DNA of 24,878 bases from Lachnospiraceae bacterium (lineage in GTDB: Bacteria; Bacillota_A; Clostridia; Lachnospirales; Lachnospiraceae). A program made the translations under genes and the position numbers. Each line of letters begins with the position of its first letter. Positions within the stretch are counted from its first letter, which is position 1. The stretch lies in NCBI GenBank assembly GCA_009774465.1, contig VSNT01000007.1, forward strand, positions 1-24,878. Direction: 5' to 3'. Under the pieces are notes generated by a model that saw only the letters and a program-made list of their open reading frames with translations, was not told the DNA's origin and did no database searches. Below are positions 7,799 to 14,693 of this stretch, piece after piece.

Positions 7799-9106
7799 TT
7801 ATTCCAGCACAATGGCAAGGATATGAGCCAGTGGATCACAGGCATTCATGATCTCTTCCACAGTATTATTCTGTGCCCCCAGTTCAATCAGCATGCTTTT
7901 CGGCATTAAATGCATGTTAAATCTGTAGGCTTTTAAATAAACTTTTCGTGCAATTCCCGGATATAATTCATTTGCTGCCACCTGTGCCTGAAAGGAGAAT
8001 GCCAGATTATCCTGAATATAGGGGTTTTCCAGATATTCAATTTCACCGTTATTTCTGCTGTAGCTTAATCCGTTAAAAAACATAAAACGTGCTGTAGGAC
8101 GCCCCTGTAAGTCAATTACCAGTCTTCTGTCATTGCTTACCGCATCCCGGTGCAAATCAATCACTACTTCAATAGAAGGATTTTCTTCAAGAATTTTTTC
8201 AATCGCCGGCAGGGACTGGTTATAAGCATCATCCCGCTCCTCATCATAAATTCCCGTATCATGAAGCACTTTAAAACCATATTTTTCTTCCAGCAGAAAA
8301 GCCAATTTATCCCCTGCCCCCACGATTGTTGTGGAAGGATCTCCTGGCACAGAATCAACAAATCCTTCATGGGAATGGGTGTGATAAATTAAAATCTGCG
8401 GTCCCTCAGTATTTTTATCCACTGATAAATCCGGTTCCAGAAGCTGTTTCAAACCTACATATTCTTCCTTTAAATATGTGGATTTATCTACTGCATAAAA
8501 ATTGGATATCAAAGTTTCATAATCCCAGTTTTCCGACCAGTCATAAGAATATGCCGGATATTCCGGTATTTGAAATTCTATTGGAGCAGACAAATCAGCC
8601 GCATCCATATTTTCATTACTTATTTGATCGTTATTTTCAAGCCCGGTACTATGTACACTGTTTTCCCGCTCCATTTCCTGAAGCACACTGTTTTCAATAT
8701 GAAGAGCATTTTCGTTGTAATCCAGCGACTCTTCATCAATGTTTTTATAGTCTTCGTCAGTACCCTCATGCTGTCTGATCAGCTCTGCGGTCATTGGATC
8801 TTCATTTTCTCCAGGTTCTTCCTCCATGAAAAGGTACTTCATAAGTAGAAACTGTTCTCCTAAAAGGCTCTCCGTCTTTGTCAAAGAAAGTCCTTCCCCC
8901 TCTTCCAAATATCTTGGAATCTGAAAAAACTCTCTTTCCATTTGATGACTGAAAAAACTGCCCACTGCCAGCTTCCAGCCATATGTGTCGTCGGCTTCCT
9001 GTCCTTTTCCCTGAAAGAAACTGATTATACTGCATATGGCGCAGGCTGTCAGCAGCCCCAATATCATACGTTTTTTTATAATAATTCTAAGCTTTTTCCA
9101 AACCAA
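7799..9106 (-). CDS. spoIIP: Stage II sporulation protein P (spore engulfment amidase/endopeptidase)
   Basis: SpoIIP cuts peptidoglycan cross-links and glycan-peptide bonds at the engulfing membrane, together with SpoIID and SpoIIM. The protein has a short cytoplasmic start, one membrane segment (MILGLLTACAICSIISFF), a long acidic low-complexity linker (about residues 95-185) and a C-terminal catalytic domain with ILIYHTHSHE (zinc-ligand histidines), VVIDLHRDA and the PKSMLIELGAQ stretch. The TTG start at 9106 follows GGGGTG with 6-nt spacing; a GTG at 9115 is also possible and would add three residues. It follows gpr by about 50 nt and precedes lepA. Confidence 0.93.
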   Translation of the reverse strand: MVWKKLRIIIKKRMILGLLTACAICSIISFFQGKGQEADDTYGWKLAVGSFFSHQMEREFFQIPRYLEEGEGLSLTKTESLLGEQFLLMKYLFMEEEPGENEDPMTAELIRQHEGTDEDYKNIDEESLDYNENALHIENSVLQEMERENSVHSTGLENNDQISNENMDAADLSAPIEFQIPEYPAYSYDWSENWDYETLISNFYAVDKSTYLKEEYVGLKQLLEPDLSVDKNTEGPQILIYHTHSHEGFVDSVPGDPSTTIVGAGDKLAFLLEEKYGFKVLHDTGIYDEERDDAYNQSLPAIEKILEENPSIEVVIDLHRDAVSNDRRLVIDLQGRPTARFMFFNGLSYSRNNGEIEYLENPYIQDNLAFSFQAQVAANELYPGIARKVYLKAYRFNMHLMPKSMLIELGAQNNTVEEIMNACDPLAHILAIVLE

Positions 9107-9160
9107 ATCATACACCCCGCTATGGAATTATATGCCTTTGTTTGGACATTCATTCTAGAC

Positions 9161-10072
9161 TTAAAAATTTTCAAAAACACCATTTAGCGCATTACAGATA
9201 ATGTGGCTGATCTGTTTGATCTCAAAATCCACATCCTTACCTGTCACATACATATTATAAAGTTCTCCAAGGCCGGAAAGTAATTCATCCTGTATGTCAA
9301 TTGGTTCTTCTCCCGTCTGACGCATTAATTTTTCAAAGGCATCGCTTACGATAGTGGCAGCATCCACTACCGTAGGAACCCCAATTGCAATCACCGGAAC
9401 CCCAAGGGTTTCCTGCGTAATTGCATTTCTGTGATTTCCCACTCCGGAACCGGGATGAATGCCTGTATTACTGATTTGAATTGTGCGGTTTAAACGCCTT
9501 GTAGACCTTGCCGCCAATGCGTCTATCACAATCACAACATCAGGTTTTGTCCTTTCAACTACTCCTTTGATGATCTCCTGAGACTCCATTCCGGTTTTTG
9601 CCATAACACCGGGAATCAGCCCGCTGACCATGTGAACCTGCTTTTTATTAAAAGCTACTTTGCCATATTCCTTTACCATATGCCTGGTAATAACAAGATT
9701 ATCCACCACATTAGGCCCTAACGCATCTGCCGTGACATCTCTGTTGCCCAGACCAACTACCATAATGGAAATTTCCTTCTCAATTCCCGGAATGATTTCT
9801 TTCAACTGCCTCGCCAGTTCCTCCGATATCTCCTGATGGTAATTTTCATCAGGCTGTGTCATAGCAGGCGCCTCTAAGGTTATATAACTTCCCATCGGCT
9901 TGCCCATAGCCTTAGAACCATTCATCGTCTCTATCATTACCTTTGTAATCTTAATTTCACTTTCTTCTCTATAATCCTCTTCTACAGAAACTCCCCGGCA
10001 CTCTCCTGCACTTTCTTCCATACTTTCCCGCATTTCAAGTGCCAAATCTGTCCTCACCTTAAAGCCGCTCAT
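9161..10072 (-). CDS. gpr: GPR endopeptidase, spore germination protease
   Basis: GPR degrades small acid-soluble spore proteins (SASPs) in the germinating spore. It is made as a zymogen that removes its own short N-terminal propeptide. The N-terminus has VRTDLALE, which resembles the SASP cleavage motif and is the likely auto-cleavage site. GLGNRDVTADALGPNVVD, GLIPGVMAKTGMESQEI, DALAARSTRRLNRTIQISNTGI and PGSGVGNHRNAI are conserved family blocks. I chose ATG at 10072 (303 residues), with AGGAAGGG 6 nt upstream, over a TTG two codons earlier. It is the first gene of a gpr-spoIIP-lepA-hemW cluster and is divergent from rpsT. Confidence 0.96.
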   Translation of the reverse strand: MSGFKVRTDLALEMRESMEESAGECRGVSVEEDYREESEIKITKVMIETMNGSKAMGKPMGSYITLEAPAMTQPDENYHQEISEELARQLKEIIPGIEKEISIMVVGLGNRDVTADALGPNVVDNLVITRHMVKEYGKVAFNKKQVHMVSGLIPGVMAKTGMESQEIIKGVVERTKPDVVIVIDALAARSTRRLNRTIQISNTGIHPGSGVGNHRNAITQETLGVPVIAIGVPTVVDAATIVSDAFEKLMRQTGEEPIDIQDELLSGLGELYNMYVTGKDVDFEIKQISHIICNALNGVFENF

Positions 10073-10105
10073 AATCAACCCTTCCTGAAACGATAACTTT
10101 TATTT

Positions 10106-10135
10106 CAGTATTTTCCAAAATTTCAACAATTATGT
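10106..10135 (-). promoter_or_regulatory. Possible forespore (SigG/SigF-like) promoter of gpr
   Basis: On the minus strand ACATA is followed by 18 nt and AATACTG, close to the sigma-G pattern known from Bacillus (a -35 like GNATR and a -10 like CATACTA). gpr is known to be forespore-expressed in Bacillus. The match is partial, so this is tentative. It lies beside the rpsT -35 box at 10137. Confidence 0.35.
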
Positions 10136-10136
10136 A

Positions 10137-10165
10137 TTGACAGATATCATTTTTATCTTTAAAAT
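10137..10165 (+). promoter_or_regulatory. Promoter of rpsT (sigma-A type)
   Basis: A perfect TTGACA (10137-10142) is followed by 17 nt and TAAAAT (10160-10165). Transcription would start near 10172 and give a leader of about 80 nt before the rpsT start. The leader contains a small ATCAT/ATGAT stem just before the ribosome binding site. Confidence 0.75.
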
Positions 10166-10254
10166 AATATGCGTGTGTTTACATTAAAACGTCCGTGTCT
10201 CCGGCTTTAATGAAACATCATGGAAACTGATGATTATAATAGGAGGTGTACATC

Positions 10255-10518
10255 GTGGCTAATATTAAATCTGCAAAAAAGAGAATTTTAGTAAACAGAA
10301 CCAAGGCTGAAAGAAATAAAGCTATCAGGTCTGGCGTTAAGACTTCTGTAAAGAAAGTTCTTGCTGCTGTTGAAGCAAATGACAAGACCGCTGCTGCTCA
10401 GGCTTTAGTTGCTGCTACAGCTACTATCGATAAGGCTGCCAGCAAGGGTGTTTATCATAAGAATACAGCATCCAGAAAAGTATCTCGTTTAGCTAAAGCT
10501 GTAAACAAAATGGCTTAA
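10255..10518 (+). CDS. rpsT: 30S ribosomal protein S20
   Basis: S20 binds 16S rRNA early in assembly of the small subunit. The 87-residue protein begins with the family's ANIKSAKKRI, is rich in lysine and alanine, and has the typical NRTKAERNKAIRSGVKT and KGVYHKNTASRKVSRLAK blocks. The GTG at 10255 is the start because AGGAGGTG lies 6 nt upstream; the frame opens at an earlier GTG (10246) that is part of this ribosome binding site. It is a single-gene unit with its own promoter and terminator, divergent from gpr. Confidence 0.97.
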   Translation: MANIKSAKKRILVNRTKAERNKAIRSGVKTSVKKVLAAVEANDKTAAAQALVAATATIDKAASKGVYHKNTASRKVSRLAKAVNKMA

Positions 10519-10541
10519 TTTTTACATGATATAGATATTTA

Positions 10542-10579
10542 AACCAGCTCATTCCGTCATGTGAGCTGGTTTTATTATT
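10542..10579. terminator. Bidirectional rho-independent terminator
   Basis: AACCAGCTCA and TGAGCTGGTT form a 10-bp perfect stem with a 10-nt loop. On the plus strand TTATTATT follows, ending rpsT. On the minus strand TTTAAATAT follows, so it can also end the convergent lipoprotein gene, whose stop codon overlaps the right end. Confidence 0.85.
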
Positions 10580-11480
10580 GTAAGTTCATCTTTTCCCATT
10601 CCCTTTCAATCACTTCTACCGGAATTGCCGCAATTTCATTCTGCAAGGTTCCGCCGGTTATCATTCCAACATAATTTCCATATTTGTCAAAGACACCGCT
10701 GCCGGACATTCCAGGAACCGCATTTCCTCTTCCGTAAAGCATTTCCCGCTGAAAATCCTCTAAAAACATTAAAGGTGCAATTACTTCTCCTTCCATATAA
10801 ACAGGGTTTCTCCAATCTGACGCAATATTTACATAAAAAATTTTATCTCCTTTCGATATGCTGTCTTTGCTTTCTCCGTTCTTCTTTTCCCTAAAAAGTT
10901 CAACTGGCAAACGCACATTTCTGAAAGCAAGAAGCTCCTGATAAGTAAATGCTGATGCCGGAATGCTGACAAATCCTAAATCTGCCTCATCCGACATTCC
11001 CATCAAAGTACATTTCAAAACTGCGCCATTAAAAAAAGTCACGAAACAGTCCTCATTCCAATACTGTAACACGTGCCTGTTAGTCACAATAATTATTTCG
11101 TTTTCCAGCATTCTGTAAATGCTGCCGCTGCCATAATGCTCTCCTGCCTGAATCCTGACACAACTGCATAACACATTGTTATATGCCTGTTCCAGGTTCC
11201 CCTGCTCCGAGCAGGAAGTAGCTGCCAGTCCAAGGCGGGCCATTGCCCTGTAATCACCTTCTAAAGTGGTGGCCTGAATCAAAGGCGGAAGTAACACAGC
11301 CTCTTCTCCTGCAATTTCTTCCACCACTATTTCTTTCTCCACTGCCTCTTCATCTATAGATGTCTTACTGCTGCAGGAAGTCATGCCTCCCAGCAGCAGT
11401 ACAGCAATTATCAGGCAAATCTGTTTCTTTATTCCCAATTGCATTTGTTTTGTTCGTCTCCAATATCCAAAACCTGTCAT
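10575..11480 (-). CDS. Predicted lipoprotein with a trypsin-like (S1/HtrA-type) serine protease domain
   Basis: The N-terminus has a basic start, a hydrophobic stretch (ICLIIAVLLLGGMTSC) and a lipobox-like end at C36, so it is likely exported and lipid-anchored. A trypsin-like domain follows: H126 in VTNRHVLQ, D157 in DEADLGFVSI, and S249 in PGMSGSGVFD, in the expected order for a catalytic triad. There is no PDZ domain, unlike HtrA/DegP. C90, C105 and C107 are extra cysteines that could form a disulfide. The substrate is unknown. The start ATG overlaps the stop of the upstream gene (ATGA at 11477-11480), so the two are translated together. The nucleophile motif is GMSG rather than the usual GNSG. 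Confidence 0.8.
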   Translation of the reverse strand: MTGFGYWRRTKQMQLGIKKQICLIIAVLLLGGMTSCSSKTSIDEEAVEKEIVVEEIAGEEAVLLPPLIQATTLEGDYRAMARLGLAATSCSEQGNLEQAYNNVLCSCVRIQAGEHYGSGSIYRMLENEIIIVTNRHVLQYWNEDCFVTFFNGAVLKCTLMGMSDEADLGFVSIPASAFTYQELLAFRNVRLPVELFREKKNGESKDSISKGDKIFYVNIASDWRNPVYMEGEVIAPLMFLEDFQREMLYGRGNAVPGMSGSGVFDKYGNYVGMITGGTLQNEIAAIPVEVIEREWEKMNLQ

Positions 11481-12409
11481 GACTGCATCATATTGTCATT
11501 TTTCCAAAACAATTTCATATATTCTTCTGTTTTCACATCTGTAAGCTGAAGCTTTTCCTTTAACTTCGCATATGTTGTTTCCCGGGAAATTCCAAGATCA
11601 CTGCAGGTTGACAATAATATCTCTATACCATGTCTAATTCCCTGCTCCACTCCCTGTTCTTTTCCTAATTCCAGTCCCTCTGCTACTCCATCCTGCCTTG
11701 CATATGCCAATTCTTCCCAGCGCTGCATAAACTTCACTCCCATTTTTTCAGAATTTCTAATCTTTTTTATTTTTTCATGAATTTTCTTTATCCTGCTGCT
11801 TACGACACTTTCTGCCATTTGATTGGAAGTATCCATAATATACTTCATAAAATCCAAAAATTCCTGTGAAAAATCCTCCCGGTTTTTTCCCTTAAGATTA
11901 ATGAATACCCTAACTGCCCCATCTTTCAACTTAAGCTCCGGACATTCTCTGCATGTCCCTTCAAAAGTATACCTGAAAAGCCCTTTTCCAAAAAGATCAA
12001 AAGGAGCAATTAATATGAAACAACTGTCATTGAGCAGGTTAAAATCTGTGCTTCCAGGTTCTAAAAGCGATACATCCAATTGTGCCTGATAATACCGGCT
12101 TCTCCTGATCAGATTTCCTGTATTTTTCTTCTGCATTTCTGTATAGTATAAATTTTTTTCTTTATCCATGCTGATTACATCAAGCCTGACCTGCCTTAAC
12201 TGCGGAGATATCCTCAACTCTTTCTCCGTTTCCGGCTTTTCCAAAAGCTCTATCTCATTTTCAAGAATAATGCTTACAAATGCCTGATAAATTTCCTTAT
12301 CTTCCATAGCTTCATCAAAAAGAAACTTATCCACCAAATTCAAATCCGCTAAAGTCATCAAAGAATCACGTGAATTTCTGATTCCAATTTCTCTACCATT
12401 GTCATCCAT
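11477..12409 (-). CDS. Rpn/PD-(D/E)XK nuclease family 'transposase'-like protein
   Basis: The protein (310 residues) looks like the Rpn/PDDEXK_2 family, often annotated as a transposase or recombination-promoting nuclease. It starts with a block typical of the family (LVDKFLFDEAMEDKEIYQAFVSIIL), then RQVRLDVISMDKEKNLYYTEMQKKN, where D77 and E91-x-Q93 fit the PD-(D/E)XK active site. A charged C-terminal helix with glycine-rich repeats (GLELGKEQGVEQGIRHGIE) is also usual for these proteins. The ATG follows AAAGGAGGA at 6 nt. No inverted repeats of a transposon flank it. Its real role is unclear: such genes are often multi-copy in Lachnospiraceae genomes. Confidence 0.85.
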   Translation of the reverse strand: MDDNGREIGIRNSRDSLMTLADLNLVDKFLFDEAMEDKEIYQAFVSIILENEIELLEKPETEKELRISPQLRQVRLDVISMDKEKNLYYTEMQKKNTGNLIRRSRYYQAQLDVSLLEPGSTDFNLLNDSCFILIAPFDLFGKGLFRYTFEGTCRECPELKLKDGAVRVFINLKGKNREDFSQEFLDFMKYIMDTSNQMAESVVSSRIKKIHEKIKKIRNSEKMGVKFMQRWEELAYARQDGVAEGLELGKEQGVEQGIRHGIEILLSTCSDLGISRETTYAKLKEKLQLTDVKTEEYMKLFWKNDNMMQS

Positions 12410-12709
12410 ACAATTTCCTCCTTTTACGCAGAAAACTGCCTTGGATTAAGACAAATTTTAATGAATACCGTCTCGTTTCAGTCTCCTGCCAGTATATTTA
12501 TTGGATTTGTAAAAGCAGGATTTCAAGAATTTGAGAACAGATACTCTGTCAGATGCAGCATTGCTGCCAGGTAAGCTTTCGCCTAAAGAAATCGTATGCT
12601 TTGATCACATCCTATCATAGAATGATTTATATTTCAATATTTTTTTCTCAATTTATTGTATTAAGTTCGTCGTCAAAAAAGTCCGTACATATAATATCTT
12701 TATATATTT
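12410..12709. other. Intergenic region between rnpB and the Rpn-like gene
   Basis: Besides the promoter at 12609-12637, this 300-nt stretch would be a leader of about 190 nt for the Rpn-like gene. It contains small GC hairpins such as GCAGCATTGCTGC (12556-12568). On the plus strand a 34-codon frame without a start (ending at a TAG at 12617-12619) reads like protein, but I could not assign it. I saw no riboswitch signature. Confidence 0.5.
12609..12637 (-). promoter_or_regulatory. Putative promoter of the Rpn-like nuclease/lipoprotein pair
   Basis: On the minus strand TTGAAA is followed by 17 nt and TAGGAT. Transcription would start near 12602. Confidence 0.5.
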
Positions 12710-12920
12710 AAAACCAAGCAGGACGATAAGCCGGGTTATGTCGTGAATGATCATCTATCTAGGACTGCTGTTGCCAGCAATCTCAAGCGACCTACCTGAA
12801 AGCTCGCCGGGCCGGCTGATAACGCTTTCTGTTTGGTCTTGCTTCGGATGGGGTTTACATGTGCCCTGCACGTTGCCGTGCAGGCGGTAGTCTCTTACAC
12901 TGCCTTTCCACCCTTACCAA

Positions 12921-12941
12921 GAGTTCGGCTCTGCCGAACTC
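12921..12941 (-). repeat. Cap hairpin of the RNase P insertion
   Basis: GAGTTCGGC and its exact reverse complement flank a 3-nt loop (9-bp stem). It borders the repeat array on the side next to GGTAAGGGTG and contains the TTCGG/CCGAA core used in the repeat units. Confidence 0.8.
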
Positions 12942-12943
12942 AC

Positions 12944-13096
12944 GAGATTCAGCTACGCTGAATCTCACAATTTTCGGCATTTTACCGAGCTCACGAGATT
13001 CAGCTACGCTGAATCTCACAATTTTCGGCGTTTTACCGAACTCACGAGATTCAGCATAGCTGAACCTCACAAATTTCGGCATCTTACCAAACTCAC
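12944..13096 (-). repeat. Three 51-nt tandem repeats inside rnpB (P12 region)
   Basis: Units begin at 12944, 12995 and 13046, exactly 51 nt apart. Each has a perfect or near-perfect 10-bp hairpin (GAGATTCAGC, 3-nt loop, complement) and a second smaller hairpin (TTCGG, 7-nt loop, CCGAA). The unit next to CCGCC is the most diverged. Because 51 is a multiple of three, the array also gives a spurious open frame with a 17-residue repeat. Confidence 0.92.
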
Positions 13097-13358
13097 AAAT
13101 CCTGGCGGTATATTTCTGTTGCACTGGCCTTGGAGTCGCCTCCACCGGACGTTATCCGGCATCCTGCCCTGTGAAGCCCGGACTTTCCTCACCTGTCAAT
13201 TGCACGTAAGCCAAAAGGCTTCGCGCTATCCTTACGGAGACAGCCGCGATCATTTGTCCTACTTGGTTTTATACATAATAATATGAAATTTTTACTTGCA
13301 GTCATCTGAACATTTTATGTGTGTGAACTGCTCAGTTTCCTCAGTGGTACAACCTGTC

Positions 13359-13388
13359 TTATAACAGCATCAAACTACTGCCTGTCAA
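13359..13388 (-). promoter_or_regulatory. Putative rnpB promoter
   Basis: On the minus strand a perfect TTGACA (13383-13388) is followed by 18 nt and TTATAA (13359-13364). It would start about 80 nt before the mature rnpB 5' end. A closer, weaker candidate (TATTAT around 13280) is also possible. Confidence 0.45.
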
Positions 13389-13640
13389 TTTTACAGGATT
13401 GCCCTGTGTTGTGTTTTTTATCTTTGCACCTATATACTACCACATAACCGCCTACTTTTCCATAAAAACGTGGCAATCTGCTTATTTCTACAAACTGCCA
13501 GTCATCTTTTCCTGTATCTGTTTTAATTTACATGGTGCTAACACTGTGTTTAAACCAGTATCAGAAAAAATATCTCCTGATCTCTTTCTATGACTGTCAA
13601 CTGTTAAACAGCAAAATAAAAAAATCTTGAGAAAAAAGTA

Positions 13641-13671
13641 TTGACTTCCACGTAACGTGATACTGTATTCT
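13641..13671 (+). promoter_or_regulatory. MerR-type promoter and operator
   Basis: TTGACT (13641-13646) and TATTCT (13666-13671) are 19 nt apart, the over-long spacing typical of MerR-controlled promoters. The palindrome CACGTAACGTG (13649-13659) lies in the spacer, where MerR dimers bind. The gene just downstream encodes a MerR protein, so autoregulation is likely. Confidence 0.75.
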
Positions 13672-13747
13672 TTTCTCATAGGAGCAAAATAGAAATAAGC
13701 CGGCAATCTCTGTCCTGCTTCTTCACAAATTTAAGGAGCTGATAAAA

Positions 13748-14626
13748 ATGCGAACCATAAGCCAAGTTGCAAAGTTAACAGGCATAAGCACACGAACATT
13801 ACAATACTATGACGAGATTGGATTGTTAAAGCCAAGTAAATTGACCGAATCCGGCTATCGCCTATATGATAATGAAGCCTTGCAAAGACTACAGCAAATT
13901 CTATTTTTTAAAGAATTGGGCTTTAAGCTGAAAGAAATTAGAGAAATTCTGCAAAAACCAGACTTTGATAGAATTAAGGCTTTCAAAAGGCAAAAAGAAC
14001 TGCTTTTGCTGAAACGCAATCGGACAGACAGACTTATACAGCTTCTTAGCCGCTTAGAGAAAGGAGAACAATGTATGAGTTTTAAGGAATTCGATCTGTC
14101 TGATTACATCACCGCTTTAGAAGATTTTAAAAATAACAGCACTGATGATGTTATCAAATACTGGGGAAGTATTGAAAATTTTGATATGTTTATTCAGAAA
14201 GTCAAAGATGATGAAGCAGAGGTAGCTAAACTCGCCATCAGACAATTTGGCAGTATTGAAAAATACACAGAAGCCATGAAGCATAACTTAGAGCATTTCT
14301 CTGAACTCATGGAAACACAATTAACGGAGGAAGTGAAAGAAATCGGGAAACAGTCTGATATACTGTATGGCAGACTAACCGCCGATTTGTCAGAAGATAT
14401 TTCTTCTCCTAAAACACAATCCATTGTACATGAACTATTGCAGTTTATACAGAAAAACAGCACAAACCTATCCCTTGATATATCCTATATCAATGTTCTT
14501 ATCGACGCGTATTCAAGAGATTATATCAAAAGCATGGCTGACAGCAAATATGGAAAGGGGGCTTCTGATTATATTGTAAAAGCGTTCCGTTATTACTTGG
14601 AGAATAACGCTCCCGAAAACAATTAG
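13748..14626 (+). CDS. MerR family regulator with TipAS-like drug-binding domain
   Basis: The N-terminal winged helix is typical of MerR (ISQVAKLTGISTRTLQYYDEIGLLKPSKLTESGYRLYD), followed by a dimerisation coiled coil (about residues 75-110). The C-terminal half (EIGKQSDILYGRLTADL ... YGKGASDYIVKAFRYYLEN) fits the TipAS antibiotic-recognition fold known from TipA and Mta. In those relatives ligand binding turns on the promoter by untwisting the 19-bp spacer. The ATG follows AAGGAG. No transporter or resistance gene is adjacent, so its target is either itself or elsewhere. The gene looks more AT-rich than its neighbours. Confidence 0.9.
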   Translation: MRTISQVAKLTGISTRTLQYYDEIGLLKPSKLTESGYRLYDNEALQRLQQILFFKELGFKLKEIREILQKPDFDRIKAFKRQKELLLLKRNRTDRLIQLLSRLEKGEQCMSFKEFDLSDYITALEDFKNNSTDDVIKYWGSIENFDMFIQKVKDDEAEVAKLAIRQFGSIEKYTEAMKHNLEHFSELMETQLTEEVKEIGKQSDILYGRLTADLSEDISSPKTQSIVHELLQFIQKNSTNLSLDISYINVLIDAYSRDYIKSMADSKYGKGASDYIVKAFRYYLENNAPENN

Positions 14627-14693
14627 ATCCATTTTACAACAGGCATAAAGCAATCCACTTTTGCTGGCAGCATTTGTTTTACCTGAACTGGTG

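Larger units (their letters stand above)
12710..13270 (-). ncRNA. rnpB: RNase P RNA (class A), with an expanded P12 region
   Basis: RNase P RNA is the catalytic part of the enzyme that matures tRNA 5' ends. On the minus strand the 5' and 3' ends pair in a 13-bp P1 helix (13256-13268 with 12712-12724). The conserved GAGGAAAGTCCGGGC (13176-13190), the CAGTGCAACAGAAA block, GGTAAGGGTGGAAAGG, AAACCCCATCCGAAGCAAG and the ending ACATAACCCGGCTTATCG (12724-12741) are all present, and the order fits the ancestral A type. About 185 nt lie between the P11-side CCGCC and GGTAAGGGTG, against about 20 nt in E. coli. That insertion is a tandem hairpin repeat. Ends are approximate. Confidence 0.95.
13271..13747. 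other. Intergenic region between rnpB and the MerR gene
   Basis: This 477-nt AT-rich stretch has an rnpB-side promoter candidate (13359-13388) and the MerR promoter (13641-13671). Short open frames on both strands (64 and 72 codons) have no ribosome binding site and no recognisable motif, so I do not call them genes. Confidence 0.6.

Noticed and set aside
11477..12409. An insertion sequence around the 'transposase'-like gene.
   Set aside because: No terminal inverted repeats or target duplications were seen, and the gene is coupled to a non-mobile neighbour.
12410..12602. A riboswitch in the leader of the Rpn-like gene.
   Set aside because: Small hairpins are present but I could match no known aptamer core, including c-di-GMP types.
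12944..13096. A CRISPR array.
   Set aside because: The units follow each other without unique spacers, are only three, and fall inside rnpB.
12855..13145. A 96-codon minus-strand frame with a 17-residue repeat.
   Set aside because: It lies entirely inside the RNase P RNA. The repeat appears only because the RNA repeat period, 51 nt, is divisible by three.
13399..13706. Two small frames in the rnpB-MerR gap.
   Set aside because: They overlap each other on opposite strands, cross the MerR promoter and lack ribosome binding sites.
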